41,734 bases of DNA from Acetobacteraceae bacterium (GCA_020848935.1 JADLHF010000202.1:1-41734), one strand, 5' to 3'. Counted from the stretch's first letter, positions 8,081-16,898 are shown. Numbers and translations: made by a program. The notes: generated by a model from the letters alone, not told the origin.

Positions 8081-9013
8081 TCAGCGCGTCTGCTGGATCG
8101 CCGACAGCACCCAGGCCTCGCCGGGGCGGCGGACGAAGGTCCAGATCTCGGTGGTCATGCTGCGCACGGCGGCATCGCCCTCCACCACCCGGCCGGTGTG
8201 GTCGCGGGTAGTATCCATGCTGGAGAAGCGCATCGCCACCGTGGCGTAGTCCTGCCCGCCCTCGGCCCAGGCTTCGGCGAGGTCGCCCTGTTCCAGCTTC
8301 ACGTCGCGCACCTCGTTGCGCAGGCCCTGGCGCTGCATCTCGGAAAGCTGCTCGCCGAAATAGGCCGCCATCTCCGGCGTGGTGAAGCCGCGCAGCGCAC
8401 CCTCGTTGCCATCCGACCAGGCAGCCTGCACCGATTTCAGCAGCTGCTCGAACGCCTGGAAATCCTCCGGGCCGATCGCCACCGGCGCGGCGGCGGCGCC
8501 CATCGGCGCGGCGCCGGACGCGGTGCGATGCATCGCGGCCATGTCCGGTGCCTGGGTGCGTGCGGCCAATTGCGGACCATCCGCCATCGCGGGCTGGCTG
8601 CGGCGGCGGAACCAGCCGATGGCGAAGCGCACCAGCAGCACCACCAGGCCGATCTGCAGGATCAGGCCGAGGAAGCCCATGAAGCCGGACATGCCGCTGA
8701 GGAAGCCGCCGCCGAACAGCATGCCGATCAGCCCGGCCCCGAGCAGGCCGCCCATCAGCCCGCCCATCATGCCGCCGCCGAACAGGCCGCGCGAAGGCGC
8801 CGCAGCGGCCGCCGCCGGGGTGCCCGGCTGGGTGGTGCTGCGCTGCATGGGGGCTACGGTGCCCGGCGCGGTGCGGGTGGCCGGCGGTGCCGAAAAGGTG
8901 CGGCTGCCGCGGCTGCCCATGGAGCCCCCACGCCCCGCCGCGGCGTCGGCCAGGGTCGGGGCCAGCACGAGGGCCAGCGCGGCGAAGGCGGCGACGAACG
9001 AAAGGCGGCGCAT
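8081..9013 (-). CDS. Tim44-domain membrane-anchored protein
   Basis: 310 aa. Order of parts: signal or anchor sequence (MRRLSFVAAFAALALVLAP), a low-complexity Ser/Ala/Pro/Thr stretch, a glycine/methionine-rich hydrophobic region (LFGGGMMGGLMGGLLGAG), a membrane helix (FLGLILQIGLVVLLVRFAIG), then a C-terminal Tim44-like domain from about residue 175 (FEQLLKSVQAAWSDGNEGAL to the end). Bacterial Tim44-like proteins with this layout are widespread in alphaproteobacteria; a role at the inner membrane is likely, but the function is not established. ATG 9013 is preferred over GTG 9025 because GGGAG lies 11 nt upstream of it and abuts the GTG. It is 71 bp downstream of pmbA on the same strand and may be part of that transcript. 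Confidence 0.8.
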   Translation of the reverse strand: MRRLSFVAAFAALALVLAPTLADAAAGRGGSMGSRGSRTFSAPPATRTAPGTVAPMQRSTTQPGTPAAAAAAPSRGLFGGGMMGGLMGGLLGAGLIGMLFGGGFLSGMSGFMGFLGLILQIGLVVLLVRFAIGWFRRRSQPAMADGPQLAARTQAPDMAAMHRTASGAAPMGAAAAPVAIGPEDFQAFEQLLKSVQAAWSDGNEGALRGFTTPEMAAYFGEQLSEMQRQGLRNEVRDVKLEQGDLAEAWAEGGQDYATVAMRFSSMDTTRDHTGRVVEGDAAVRSMTTEIWTFVRRPGEAWVLSAIQQTR

Positions 9014-9084
9014 TGCTTTGGTCACTCCCAGGGTGATGGTTGCGCCAAGGATATAGCGGATGCGGACCCGAATTCGAGGGACAA

Positions 9085-10416
9085 TCAGCTGCCGGCGAGT
9101 GTCATTTCCGTAACCCGCAGGGTCGGCGCGTCCATGCCGCGGCGCAGCTTCAGGTCATCGGCCGCCATCAGCCCGGCGAACATCGCCTGCAAGGTGCCGG
9201 CGATGGTGATCTCGGCGACCGGCTCGGCCAGCTTGCCGTCGCGGATCATGAAGCCGGCGGCACCGCGGCTGTAGTCGCCGGTGACCCCGTTCACCCCCAT
9301 GCCGATCATCTCGGTCACGTACAGCCCTTCGCGGATATCGGCCATCAGCTCGGCCGGCGACACCGTGCCCGGCGCCAGGTAGAGGTTGGTCGGCCCCGGC
9401 GAGGGTGGGCCGCCGGTGCCGCGGCCGGCATGGCCGGTGCTGCGCAGGCCGAGCTGGCGGGCGCTGCGGCTGTCCAGCAGCCAGGTGGCCAGCACCCCGT
9501 CGGCCACCAGCTCGCGCCGCTGGCCGGCCACGCCCTCGCCGTCGAACAGGCGCGAGCGCAGGCCGCGGCGGCGGTGCGGGTCGTCGATGATGGTGATGCC
9601 GGCGGGGAAGACGCGTTGGCCCATGCTGTCCTTCAGGAAGCTGGTGCCGCGCGCCACGCCGGCGCCGTTGATGGCACCGGCGAAATGGCCGAGCAGGCTG
9701 GCGGCGACGCGGGGATCGAACACCACCGGCAGCTTGCCGGTCTTCGGGCGGCTGGGGTTGAGCCGGGCCACGGCGCGTTCGCCGGCGGAGCGGCCGATCT
9801 GCGCGGGGTCGTCGAGGTCGGCCAGGTGCACCGCCGAGGAATAGTCGTAGTCGCGCTGCATGAAGGTGCCGGTGCCGGCCAGCGCGGTGGCCGAGATCGA
9901 ATGCCCGCTGCGCACGGTGCGCCCGGCAAAGCCGGCCGAGGTCACCAGCACCATTTCGGTGCGGCCATAGCCGGCCGAGCCGCCCTCGGAATTGGTCACG
10001 CCGGGCACGGCCAGCGCGGCTGCCTCGGCGGTGTTGGCGGCCGCGATCAGGGCGGCGGCATCGGGCTCGGCCGGGTCGTCCAGGTCGAGGTCCAGTGCCG
10101 GCACCGCGCCGGCTTCGTCGGCGAGGCCGGCATGCGGGTCTTCCGGCACCACCCGGGCCATGGCGACGGCCCGCTCGGCCAGGGCAGAGAACCCGGCGGG
10201 ATCGACGGCGGTGGAGGACACGATCGCCGCCCGGCGGCCCACGAACACCCGCAGGCCGACATCGCGGCCCTCGGCACGTTCCAGCTGCTCGGTCTTTCCG
10301 TGCCGGCGCTGCACCGACAGCGAGGTGCCGGCGATCAGCACCGCATCGGCGGCATCCGCCCCGGCGGCGCGCGCGCGGGCGATCAGGTCGGCCATCAGGT
10401 CCAGCGGATCGCTCAT
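9085..10416 (-). CDS. pmbA: TldE/PmbA-family protease subunit
   Basis: 443 aa, the usual PmbA length. Family blocks visible: GRDVGLRVFVGRRAAIVSST near the N-terminus, KLPVVFDPRVAASLLGHFAG in the middle, and GVNGVTGDYSRGAAGFMIRD near the C-terminus. In E. coli PmbA (TldE) pairs with TldD, which carries the zinc site, to degrade unfolded peptides and process microcin and CcdA; PmbA itself lacks the metal motif, and none is seen here. TldD is not in this window. The start at 10416 overlaps the stop of the M16 peptidase gene by four bases (ATGA), so the two should be co-translated. The same open frame continues upstream as antiparallel noise; the GC-rich shadow is not part of the protein. Confidence 0.9.
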   Translation of the reverse strand: MSDPLDLMADLIARARAAGADAADAVLIAGTSLSVQRRHGKTEQLERAEGRDVGLRVFVGRRAAIVSSTAVDPAGFSALAERAVAMARVVPEDPHAGLADEAGAVPALDLDLDDPAEPDAAALIAAANTAEAAALAVPGVTNSEGGSAGYGRTEMVLVTSAGFAGRTVRSGHSISATALAGTGTFMQRDYDYSSAVHLADLDDPAQIGRSAGERAVARLNPSRPKTGKLPVVFDPRVAASLLGHFAGAINGAGVARGTSFLKDSMGQRVFPAGITIIDDPHRRRGLRSRLFDGEGVAGQRRELVADGVLATWLLDSRSARQLGLRSTGHAGRGTGGPPSPGPTNLYLAPGTVSPAELMADIREGLYVTEMIGMGVNGVTGDYSRGAAGFMIRDGKLAEPVAEITIAGTLQAMFAGLMAADDLKLRRGMDAPTLRVTEMTLAGS

Positions 10417-11696
10417 GCCGCCAGGCTCGCGCGGATGCGGGCGATGTTGGGCACCTGGGCGGCCGGGCCCATCGCGGCCAGGGTGGGGGGGGCGCGGAAG
10501 ACGCGGGCGGCGGCGCGCTGGACATCGGCGATGCCCACCGCCTCGATCCGGCTGACCGTCTCGGCGGTGGGGATCACCCGGCCGAACACCTGGATCTGGC
10601 GGGCGAGCTGCTCGCAGCGGCTGCTGGTGCTTTCCAGCGACATCAGCAGCCCGGCCTTCACCTGGGCGCGGGCGCGGGCCAGCTCGGCGGGGTTCACCGA
10701 GTGCTGGACCTTGTGCAGCTCGTCCAGGGTGACCGGGATCAGCTCGGCCGCCTCGCTCTCGCCGGTGCCGGCATAGATGCCGAACAACCCGCCATCCATG
10801 CAGGGCGCGGTGAAGGAATAGACGGAATAGACCAGGCCGCGCTTCTCGCGGATTTCCTGGAACAGGCGCGAGGACATGCCGCCGCCGAGCAGGGTGGAGA
10901 GCAGCATGGTGGGGTAGAAATCGGCATCGCCATAGGCCACCGAGGGGAAGCCGAGCACGATGTGCACCTGGTCGAGGTCGCGCGCCTCGCGGAACTCGCC
11001 GCCGCTGTAGATGCCCGGCAGGGCGGGCGGCGCGCGGTCGGTGGGCAGGTCGGCGAAGTGGCGCTCGGCCAGTTCCAGGAAATCCTCGTGCCGCAGGTTG
11101 CCGGCGGCGGCGACCACGGTGTTGCCCGCCGTGTAGTGGCGGCGCATGTAGCCCATCAGGGCGTCGCGCTTCATGCCGCGGATGCGCGCCTCGGTGCCCA
11201 GGGTGGGGCGGCCCATCGGCTGGCCGGGATAGGCGGTCTCCTGGAAATGGTCGAACACGATGTCGTCCGGGGTGTCGTTGGCCTGGCCGATCTCCTGCAG
11301 GATCACGCCGCGCTCGCGCTCCAGCTCGTCGGCGTCGAAGGTGGAATGGGTGAGGATGTCGCCGATCAGGTCCGTGCCCAGCGCCATGTCCTCCTTCAGC
11401 ACCTTGACGTAGTAGGCGGTCTGCTCGCGCGCGGTGTAGGCGTTGATGTGGCCGCCGACGGCCTCGATCTCCTCGGCGATGCCGGCCGCGGTGCGGCGCT
11501 CGGTGCCCTTGAAGGCCATGTGTTCGAGGAAATGGCTGGCGCCGTTCTCGTCGGCGGTCTCGTGGCGGGTGCCGGCGGCGACATAGGCGCCGAGCGAGAC
11601 CGTCTCCACCCGGTCCATCCGCTCGGTGACCACGGTCAGGCCGGAGGGCAGGCGGGTGACGCGGATGGCATCGCCGTATTCGATCGTCTCGGTCAT
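10413..11696 (-). CDS. M16-family zinc peptidase (processing-peptidase-like)
   Basis: 427 aa. The inverted zinc motif HxxEH is intact: H55, E58, H59 in HFLEHMAFKG. The third ligand is expected 76 residues later and E135 is present in VILQEI. The C-terminal half carries the R/Y element LFQEIREKRGLVYSVYSF that closes the clamshell in M16B enzymes. The family includes the mitochondrial processing peptidase beta subunit and bacterial homologues that cut small peptides; substrates here are unknown. It overlaps thrC by four bases (ATGA) upstream and pmbA by four downstream, giving a thrC-M16-pmbA operon. ThrC next to an M16 peptidase is a common alphaproteobacterial arrangement. Confidence 0.93.
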   Translation of the reverse strand: MTETIEYGDAIRVTRLPSGLTVVTERMDRVETVSLGAYVAAGTRHETADENGASHFLEHMAFKGTERRTAAGIAEEIEAVGGHINAYTAREQTAYYVKVLKEDMALGTDLIGDILTHSTFDADELERERGVILQEIGQANDTPDDIVFDHFQETAYPGQPMGRPTLGTEARIRGMKRDALMGYMRRHYTAGNTVVAAAGNLRHEDFLELAERHFADLPTDRAPPALPGIYSGGEFREARDLDQVHIVLGFPSVAYGDADFYPTMLLSTLLGGGMSSRLFQEIREKRGLVYSVYSFTAPCMDGGLFGIYAGTGESEAAELIPVTLDELHKVQHSVNPAELARARAQVKAGLLMSLESTSSRCEQLARQIQVFGRVIPTAETVSRIEAVGIADVQRAAARVFRAPPTLAAMGPAAQVPNIARIRASLAA

Positions 11697-13096
11697 GCGG
11701 CATTCCTCAGTGCGGTGGCGCGCACGGCGTCCTCGATGGCGGCGAGGTCGGCGGGCAGGCGGGTGTAGCGTTCAGGCCGGTCGTAGAGGTCGGCCAGGGC
11801 CGGCGGCAAGGCGGGGCGCTGGCCGGTCGCCCGTTCCATCGCATCGGGGAACTTCGCCGGGTGGGCGGTGGCCATGGCGACCATGGGGATGCCATGTCCC
11901 GGCATGTGGGCGCGCGCGGCGGCAATGCCAATGGCGGTGTGGGGGTCGGCGAGGTAGCCGGCGGCGGCGTGCAGGCGGCGGATTTCGGCCAGGGTGCCTT
12001 CGTCGTCCAGCGCCAGGGCGTGGAACACGGCGGTGGCCCGGCGCCAGGCGGCGTCGGGCACGTCCATGCGGCCGCTGGCGCGGAAGCCCGCCATCGTGGC
12101 GGCGGTGGCGGCACCGTTGCGGTCCAGCAGTTCGAACAGCAGGCGCTCGAAATTGGAGCTGACCTGGATGTCCATGCTGGGCGACAGCGAGGGGGCGACG
12201 CCCTGGATGGACATGTCGTTGGCGGCCAGGAAGCGGGTGAGGATGTCGTTGCGATTGGAGCCGATGGCCAGGCGGGCGACCGGCAGGCCCATGCGCCGGG
12301 CGGCCCAGGCGGCCAGGACGTTGCCGAAATTGCCGGTGGGCACGGCGAAGGCAACCTCGCGGTCCGGCGCGCCGAGGGCCAGGGCGGCGGCGACGTAATA
12401 GGGGATCTGGGCGGCGACGCGGGCCCAGTTGATGGAATTGACGGCCGAAAGCTGCATCTCCTGGCGGAACGGCGCGTCGGCGAACATCGCCTTCACCAGG
12501 TCCTGGCAGTCGTCGAAACTGCCGGCCACGGCGATGTTGCCGACGTTGGGGGCGAGCACGGTGGTCATCTGGCGGCGCTGCACCTCGCTGGTGCGGCCGT
12601 CGGGGTGGAGGATGACGATGTCCACCCGGGCGCGGCCGGCGCAGGCCTCGATCGCGGCCGAGCCGGTGTCGCCGGAGGTTGCCCCCACGATCGTCACGCG
12701 CTGGTCGCGCTCGGCCAGCACGTGGTCGAACAGGCGGCCGAGGAGCTGCATCGCCATGTCCTTGAAGGCCAGCGTCGGGCCGTGGAACAGCTCCTGGGTC
12801 CAGAGATGGGATTCCAGCTGGACCAGCGGCACCACCGCGGCATGGCCGAAGCCGGCATAGGCCTCGCGGCACAGGCGCAGCAGGGTGGCGGCGGGGATGC
12901 TGTTTGCCACGAACGGCTGCATGACGCGGGCGGCGAGCTCGGGATAGGACAGGGTGCGCATGGCCCGCCAGTCCGCCGGGGCGAAATGCGGCCAGGCTTC
13001 GGGCACGTACAGCCCGCCATCCTCCGCCAGGCCGGCCAGCAGCACGCCGGCGAAGTCGCGCACGGGGGCCTGCCCGCGGGTGGAGATGTAGCGCAT
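11693..13096 (-). CDS. thrC: Threonine synthase
   Basis: 467 aa PLP enzyme converting O-phosphohomoserine to threonine. The PLP lysine is K112 in HGPTLAFKDMAMQLLG. The N-terminus MRYISTRGQAPVRDFAGVLL and GLAEDGGLYVPE match the long (class II) threonine synthases of proteobacteria. ATSGDTGSAAIEA is the phosphate-binding loop. The gene is first in the thrC-M16-pmbA operon, with its stop overlapping the next start (ATGA). The sequence just upstream has an AT-rich stretch (about 13170-13205) in an otherwise GC-rich region that could hold the promoter, but no convincing -35/-10 pair is visible. Confidence 0.95.
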   Translation of the reverse strand: MRYISTRGQAPVRDFAGVLLAGLAEDGGLYVPEAWPHFAPADWRAMRTLSYPELAARVMQPFVANSIPAATLLRLCREAYAGFGHAAVVPLVQLESHLWTQELFHGPTLAFKDMAMQLLGRLFDHVLAERDQRVTIVGATSGDTGSAAIEACAGRARVDIVILHPDGRTSEVQRRQMTTVLAPNVGNIAVAGSFDDCQDLVKAMFADAPFRQEMQLSAVNSINWARVAAQIPYYVAAALALGAPDREVAFAVPTGNFGNVLAAWAARRMGLPVARLAIGSNRNDILTRFLAANDMSIQGVAPSLSPSMDIQVSSNFERLLFELLDRNGAATAATMAGFRASGRMDVPDAAWRRATAVFHALALDDEGTLAEIRRLHAAAGYLADPHTAIGIAAARAHMPGHGIPMVAMATAHPAKFPDAMERATGQRPALPPALADLYDRPERYTRLPADLAAIEDAVRATALRNAA

Positions 13097-13196
13097 CGGG
13101 GGGTCGTCCTGTGGTCGAAACCCACTAGATGGCCCAGGCGCCGGAAAGGATCAAGGAAGGCATGGAGAGCAATAACGGAACAATTTGATATCGAAA

Positions 13197-13664
13197 CTAT
13201 AAGGGCGTGCGCGACGGCGCGCACTGCAGGGCTGCGGGACGGCTGGGCGGGGCGCGTGCGGCGCGGATGCGCCGCGAGTCCGGCGCGAGGATGCGGCGGG
13301 CGGGCGGCGGCGCGGCGGCGTGACGGGGCCGGGCGGCGGCACGGCCGCGGGCCGGTCCACGCGCGGTCACGCGCCGCGACGCCGGGCGGCGGTGGCGGGC
13401 GCGGCGATGGCCGGATGAACGCACGACAGGCGGGCGCGTGGCGCGCATGGCGGGCTCGAAGGACGGGGCACGGATGGGGGGCGGGGGAAGGTTTCCGGAT
13501 TCCCAGAGTTGGAAGATCTGCTCCAGACGGGCGAACAGGCGGACAAGGCAGGCCATGATCAGGGCGTGGATGCCGTACGGACTCCAGGCGCATGACTCCT
13601 CGGCCTGCGCCGTGCCGCGCAGGCGGGCGATCGCGTCGCCGAGGGGGGATGACTGGGGTTCCAT
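13197..13664 (-). CDS. Hypothetical small arginine/proline-rich protein
   Basis: 155 aa from ATG 13664. Residues 1-68 look like real protein: an acidic/neutral start (MEPQSSPLGDAIARLRG), then a hydrophobic amphipathic helix (YGIHALIMACLVRLFARLEQ) ending in ESGNLPPPPIRAPS. The rest is Arg/Ala/Pro-rich and very basic, of the kind often produced by GC-rich DNA, so the true end may be questioned. I recall similar short proteins with a HAL-helix-LARLE core and a PPPP tail in related genomes, but cannot verify this. No function is assigned. If it is not a gene, 13097-13929 holds only a promoter region and repeat element copy 2. Confidence 0.45.
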   Translation of the reverse strand: MEPQSSPLGDAIARLRGTAQAEESCAWSPYGIHALIMACLVRLFARLEQIFQLWESGNLPPPPIRAPSFEPAMRATRPPVVRSSGHRRARHRRPASRRVTARGPARGRAAARPRHAAAPPPARRILAPDSRRIRAARAPPSRPAALQCAPSRTPL

Positions 13665-13755
13665 GTGACGAATAATAACTAACTGACTATGCAGGGGCAA
13701 GGGGAAAATGCGGTGGGTGGGAAATTTTTCTGGGAGCGGGAAACGGGAAAAGGGC

Positions 13756-13932
13756 AAGGAAGGTCTTCTTTTTGTGAACAAAAAGAAGCAAAAAAACTTC
13801 ATTCATTAGGAGTCGTGGCATCAACGGCCGCGCGAAGCGGGTGGTGCCTTTACTCCGTACAGAATGACGAGAGTAAAAATAAATTATTAAAGTTTTTTTG
13901 CTTCTTTTTGTTCACAAAAAGAAGACTTCCTA
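13756..13932. repeat. Composite palindromic element, copy 2 (A...A)
   Basis: This copy has two type-A arms and no B arm. Bases 13763-13799 and 13890-13926 form a perfect 37-bp inverted repeat. Each arm is itself a hairpin: 13765-13788 (CTTCTTTTTGT, GA loop) and 13901-13924. The closing stem pair is G-C where copies 1, 3, 4 and 5 have C-G. The middle contains GGAGT/ACTCC and GGCATCA/TGGTGCC pairings. The right end abuts the puuE stop codon (13930-13932). Confidence 0.9.
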
Positions 13933-14877
13933 CCACTTCTGGACTGGCCGCTCCGGTGCGGGGAAATGGGCGCGCCAGTGACGGGCGATATCGGCGCGGG
14001 TGGCCACCCAGACGCGGTCATGGCTGCCGACGTAGTCCAGGAACCGTTCCAGCGCCGCGGTGCGGCCCGGGCGGCCGGCGAGGCGGCCGTGCAGGCCCAG
14101 GCTCATCATGCGCGGCCGGCCTTCGAGGCCGTCGCGGTAGAGCACGTCGAAGGTGTCCTTCAGGTAGGTGAAGAAGGCGTCGCCGTCCGGGAAGCCGCCG
14201 GGGACGGCGAAGCGCATGTCGTTGGCTTCCAGGGTGTATGGCACGAAGAGTTCGGCGGTGCCGGCGATATCGGCCCAGAAGGGGAGTTCATCGGCGTAGT
14301 TGTCGGCGAAGTAGAGCAGGCCGCCGTGTTCGCTGAGCAGGCGGTAGGTGCGCGCGGAGGAGCGGTTGTACCAGCCCAGGGCAGGGGCGCCGGTGATTTC
14401 GGCGTGCAGGGCCAGGGTGTGGGCGATCTCGGCGCGTTCGCCGGCCTCATCCTCGGGCGGGTCGATGTTCCAGCGCAGGCCGTGGCTGGCGATTTCCCAG
14501 CCGGCTTCGTTCATGGCGGCGACGGCTTCGGGGTTGCGGGCCATGGCCATGGTGACGCCGTAGCAGGTGGTGGCCAGGCCGCGGCGGGAGAGGGCGCGCC
14601 AGACGCGCCAGAAGCCGACGCGGCTGCCGAATTCCCACAGGCTTTCGGCGGTCAGCGCGCGGCGGCCGACGGTGGGGGCGGTGATGTGTTCGGTGAGGAA
14701 GGCGACGGAGTGCGGGTCGCCGTGCAGGATGCTGGCCTCGCCGCCTTCCTCGTAGTTGACGACGATGTTGAGCGCCAGCAGCGCCCCGCCCGGCCAGCGC
14801 GGGTCGGGCGGGGTGCGGCCATAGCCCACCATGTCGCGCGGGTAGCCGGAGGTGGCGGGGTGGTAGGGGTTCACCAT
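13930..14877 (-). CDS. puuE: Allantoinase PuuE / polysaccharide-deacetylase-like
   Basis: 315 aa, the usual PuuE length. The N-terminal YPRDMVGYGRTPPDPRWPGG followed by LNIVVNYEEGGEASILHGD is diagnostic of the PuuE group, which hydrolyses allantoin to allantoate during purine breakdown and belongs to the NodB/polysaccharide-deacetylase fold. Later blocks are IASHGLRWNIDP and MSLGLHGRLAGRPGR. Other members of the fold act on chitin-like or other amides, so the allantoin assignment rests on family similarity. No other purine-catabolism gene is nearby. A MarR-type regulator lies 40 bp upstream on the same strand, suggesting a two-gene unit. Repeat element copy 2 begins right at its stop codon. 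Confidence 0.85.
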   Translation of the reverse strand: MVNPYHPATSGYPRDMVGYGRTPPDPRWPGGALLALNIVVNYEEGGEASILHGDPHSVAFLTEHITAPTVGRRALTAESLWEFGSRVGFWRVWRALSRRGLATTCYGVTMAMARNPEAVAAMNEAGWEIASHGLRWNIDPPEDEAGERAEIAHTLALHAEITGAPALGWYNRSSARTYRLLSEHGGLLYFADNYADELPFWADIAGTAELFVPYTLEANDMRFAVPGGFPDGDAFFTYLKDTFDVLYRDGLEGRPRMMSLGLHGRLAGRPGRTAALERFLDYVGSHDRVWVATRADIARHWRAHFPAPERPVQKW

Positions 14878-14917
14878 CCCCGCATCACACCACGGCGCCG
14901 CGCGTACGGCGAGGGGT

Positions 14918-15307
14918 TCAGCCGTTGACGACCTTCTTCGTCGGCTCCAGCGCGGCGGCCTTGCGCGCTGCGACCTGCGCCTCGTTCATGATGCCGCGCA
15001 GGTCGCGCAGGAAGGCGGTGCCCTTCAGGGTGCGCTGCACCAGCACGCTGCGGCGGTCCATCGGGTCCACCTTGCGGCGGGCGAGGTCGAGTTCGCCGAG
15101 GCGGTCCAGCGCGCGGGTGATCGCCGGCTTGGAGACGTTCAGCTCGGCGGCCAGGCCGCGCACGGTGTGGGCGCCATCCTGGAGGTAGCAGGTGAGGAAC
15201 ACGCCGAGCTGGCGGGCGGACAGGTCCGGCCCGTCGCGACGCACCAGGGCGACGACGGTATCACGCAGCACACCCACCAGGTTCTCAGGGTTCGCGGTAG
15301 CAGCCAT
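14918..15307 (-). CDS. MarR-family transcriptional regulator
   Basis: 129 aa winged-helix protein. The helix-turn-helix is TVRGLAAELNVSKPAITRAL (about residues 48-67), followed by the wing DRRSVLVQRTLKG with its conserved Asp-Arg. It probably binds DNA as a dimer and responds to a small ligand. ATG 15307 is chosen over an ATG six codons upstream because GGAAGGGA sits 8-9 nt before it. It precedes puuE by 40 bp, so it may regulate that gene and itself. The target and ligand are not known. Confidence 0.85.
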   Translation of the reverse strand: MAATANPENLVGVLRDTVVALVRRDGPDLSARQLGVFLTCYLQDGAHTVRGLAAELNVSKPAITRALDRLGELDLARRKVDPMDRRSVLVQRTLKGTAFLRDLRGIMNEAQVAARKAAALEPTKKVVNG

Positions 15308-15424
15308 GACAGAAGTCCCTTCCATATGAGTATCCGCCGGGGGCCGCCAGCGCGGCGAGCCGGCCCGGAGACGGCGTGGCGACCAGCATCCCGGCGGTGC
15401 CGGGCGTGTGCGCTGGGCGCCGGT

Positions 15425-16807
15425 TCACGTCGCGAGCAGCATCGTCTCGATCGCGGCGCAGGCGGCTCGCATCGCCTGCACCTCGCCGCCCTCCGGCCGT
15501 CCCGGCCGGGAGGAGTCGTTCCAGGCATAGAGGTCGAAGTGGACCCAGGGGGTTCCCGGCGCGATGAAGCGGCGCATGAACAGGGCGGCGATGATGGCGC
15601 CGGCCATCGGCTTGGTGGCGACGTTGTTGAGGTCGGCGACGGGGCTGTCGAGCCAGGAATCGTAGCCGTCCCACAGCGGCAGGCGCCAGAGCGGGTCGTG
15701 CACCGCCGCCCCGGCCCGGGCGAGGGCGGCGGCCCAGGCGTCGTCGTTGGTGAACAGCGCCGGCAGGTCCGGCCCGACGGCGACGCGGGCGGCGCCGGTC
15801 AGGGTGGCGCAGTCCAGCAGCAGGGCGGGGGCTTCGTCGGACGCCTCGGCCAGCAGGTCGCACAGCACCAGGCGGCCTTCGGCATCGGTGTTGCCGACTT
15901 CCACGTGCAGGCCGCGGCGGGTGCGGATGACGTCCTGCGGGCGCATGGCGGTGCCGGAGACCGCGTTCTCGACGCAGCCGAGGCGGACCACCAGGCGGAG
16001 CGGCAGGTCGGCATCCATCAGCATGGCGGCGAGGGCGAGCACGCTGGCGGCACCGCCCATGTCCTTTTTCATGCGCAGCATTGCCGCGGCGGGCTTGAGG
16101 TCGTAGCCGCCGGTGTCGAAGCAGACGCCCTTGCCGCACAGCGCGACCAGCGGCGCGTCGGGGCCGGCGGTGCTGCCCTGCCAGCGGAAGGCGGCCACCA
16201 CCGGCGGGCGGACGGAGCCGCGGCCGACGGCGGCGATGGTGGGGTATGCGGACTCCAGTTCGGCGCCTTCGGTCAGGGTCCATTGCGCCGTGTGCGCGGT
16301 GGCGAGTGCCACGGCGGCGGCGGCCAGTTCGGCGGGGCCGAGCAGGTTGGCCGGGGTGTTGATGAGATCGCGGGCCAGCCATGCGGCCCGCACCTGCGCG
16401 GGTGCGCGCCCCGCGGCGGGCCCGGTCACCAGGCGGGCCGGCGGCCGCTTGGGGGCGCGGAACCGGGCGTAGTGATAGGCGCCGAGGCCGAAGCCGAGCA
16501 CGGCGGTGGCAAAATCATAATCGCCATCGGCCAGCTTCCAGTCGCCTTCGGGAAGGCCGAGCGGCAACGCGCCGAATGCAAATGGCGAACGATCGTCACC
16601 GGCGCCGAGCACGGCCGCCGCGATGCCCGCGGCGCCGGGAATCAGGCGCAATTCCTGTGCCTTGGCGGCAAAGCCGGTGTCGCGCAGGTAGTGCGCCTGT
16701 GCCGCCGGCAGCCCGGCCAGCCAGGCATCCAGACCCGCCGGACGGACGACATGCACCAGCCTTGCCTGCTGGCTCTCCCCGACGAATGGCAGTTCCTGGG
16801 CCGACAT
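15425..16807 (-). CDS. M17 leucyl-aminopeptidase-family protein
   Basis: 460 aa. The M17 signature NTDAEGRLVLCD is intact, as are the upstream metal-site blocks GKGVCFDTGGYDLKPAAAM and MKKDMGGAASVLA, so a two-metal aminopeptidase is expected. It releases N-terminal residues from peptides in the cytosol. The N-terminal domain is divergent and shorter than in E. coli PepA. ATG 16807 follows GGAAGGGTGTGGTC, a good ribosome site; a longer in-frame start upstream has none. A candidate general-stress promoter lies about 92 bp upstream (16899-16924). The gene is downstream of htpG on the same strand, but separated by a hairpin and tandem repeats, so it probably has its own transcript. Confidence 0.92.
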   Translation of the reverse strand: MSAQELPFVGESQQARLVHVVRPAGLDAWLAGLPAAQAHYLRDTGFAAKAQELRLIPGAAGIAAAVLGAGDDRSPFAFGALPLGLPEGDWKLADGDYDFATAVLGFGLGAYHYARFRAPKRPPARLVTGPAAGRAPAQVRAAWLARDLINTPANLLGPAELAAAAVALATAHTAQWTLTEGAELESAYPTIAAVGRGSVRPPVVAAFRWQGSTAGPDAPLVALCGKGVCFDTGGYDLKPAAAMLRMKKDMGGAASVLALAAMLMDADLPLRLVVRLGCVENAVSGTAMRPQDVIRTRRGLHVEVGNTDAEGRLVLCDLLAEASDEAPALLLDCATLTGAARVAVGPDLPALFTNDDAWAAALARAGAAVHDPLWRLPLWDGYDSWLDSPVADLNNVATKPMAGAIIAALFMRRFIAPGTPWVHFDLYAWNDSSRPGRPEGGEVQAMRAACAAIETMLLAT

Positions 16808-16898
16808 GACCACACCCTTCCGGTCGAAATCCGCGCCGACGGCGTGAATTTTTATCAACCACACACATGCCATCGGGGCGCATGGAATACAACCTCGT

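Noticed and set aside
10417-11703. Extension of pmbA upstream into one 872-codon frame
   Set aside because: The extra part is an out-of-frame shadow of the M16 peptidase; PmbA family N-termini begin at the ATG at 10416.
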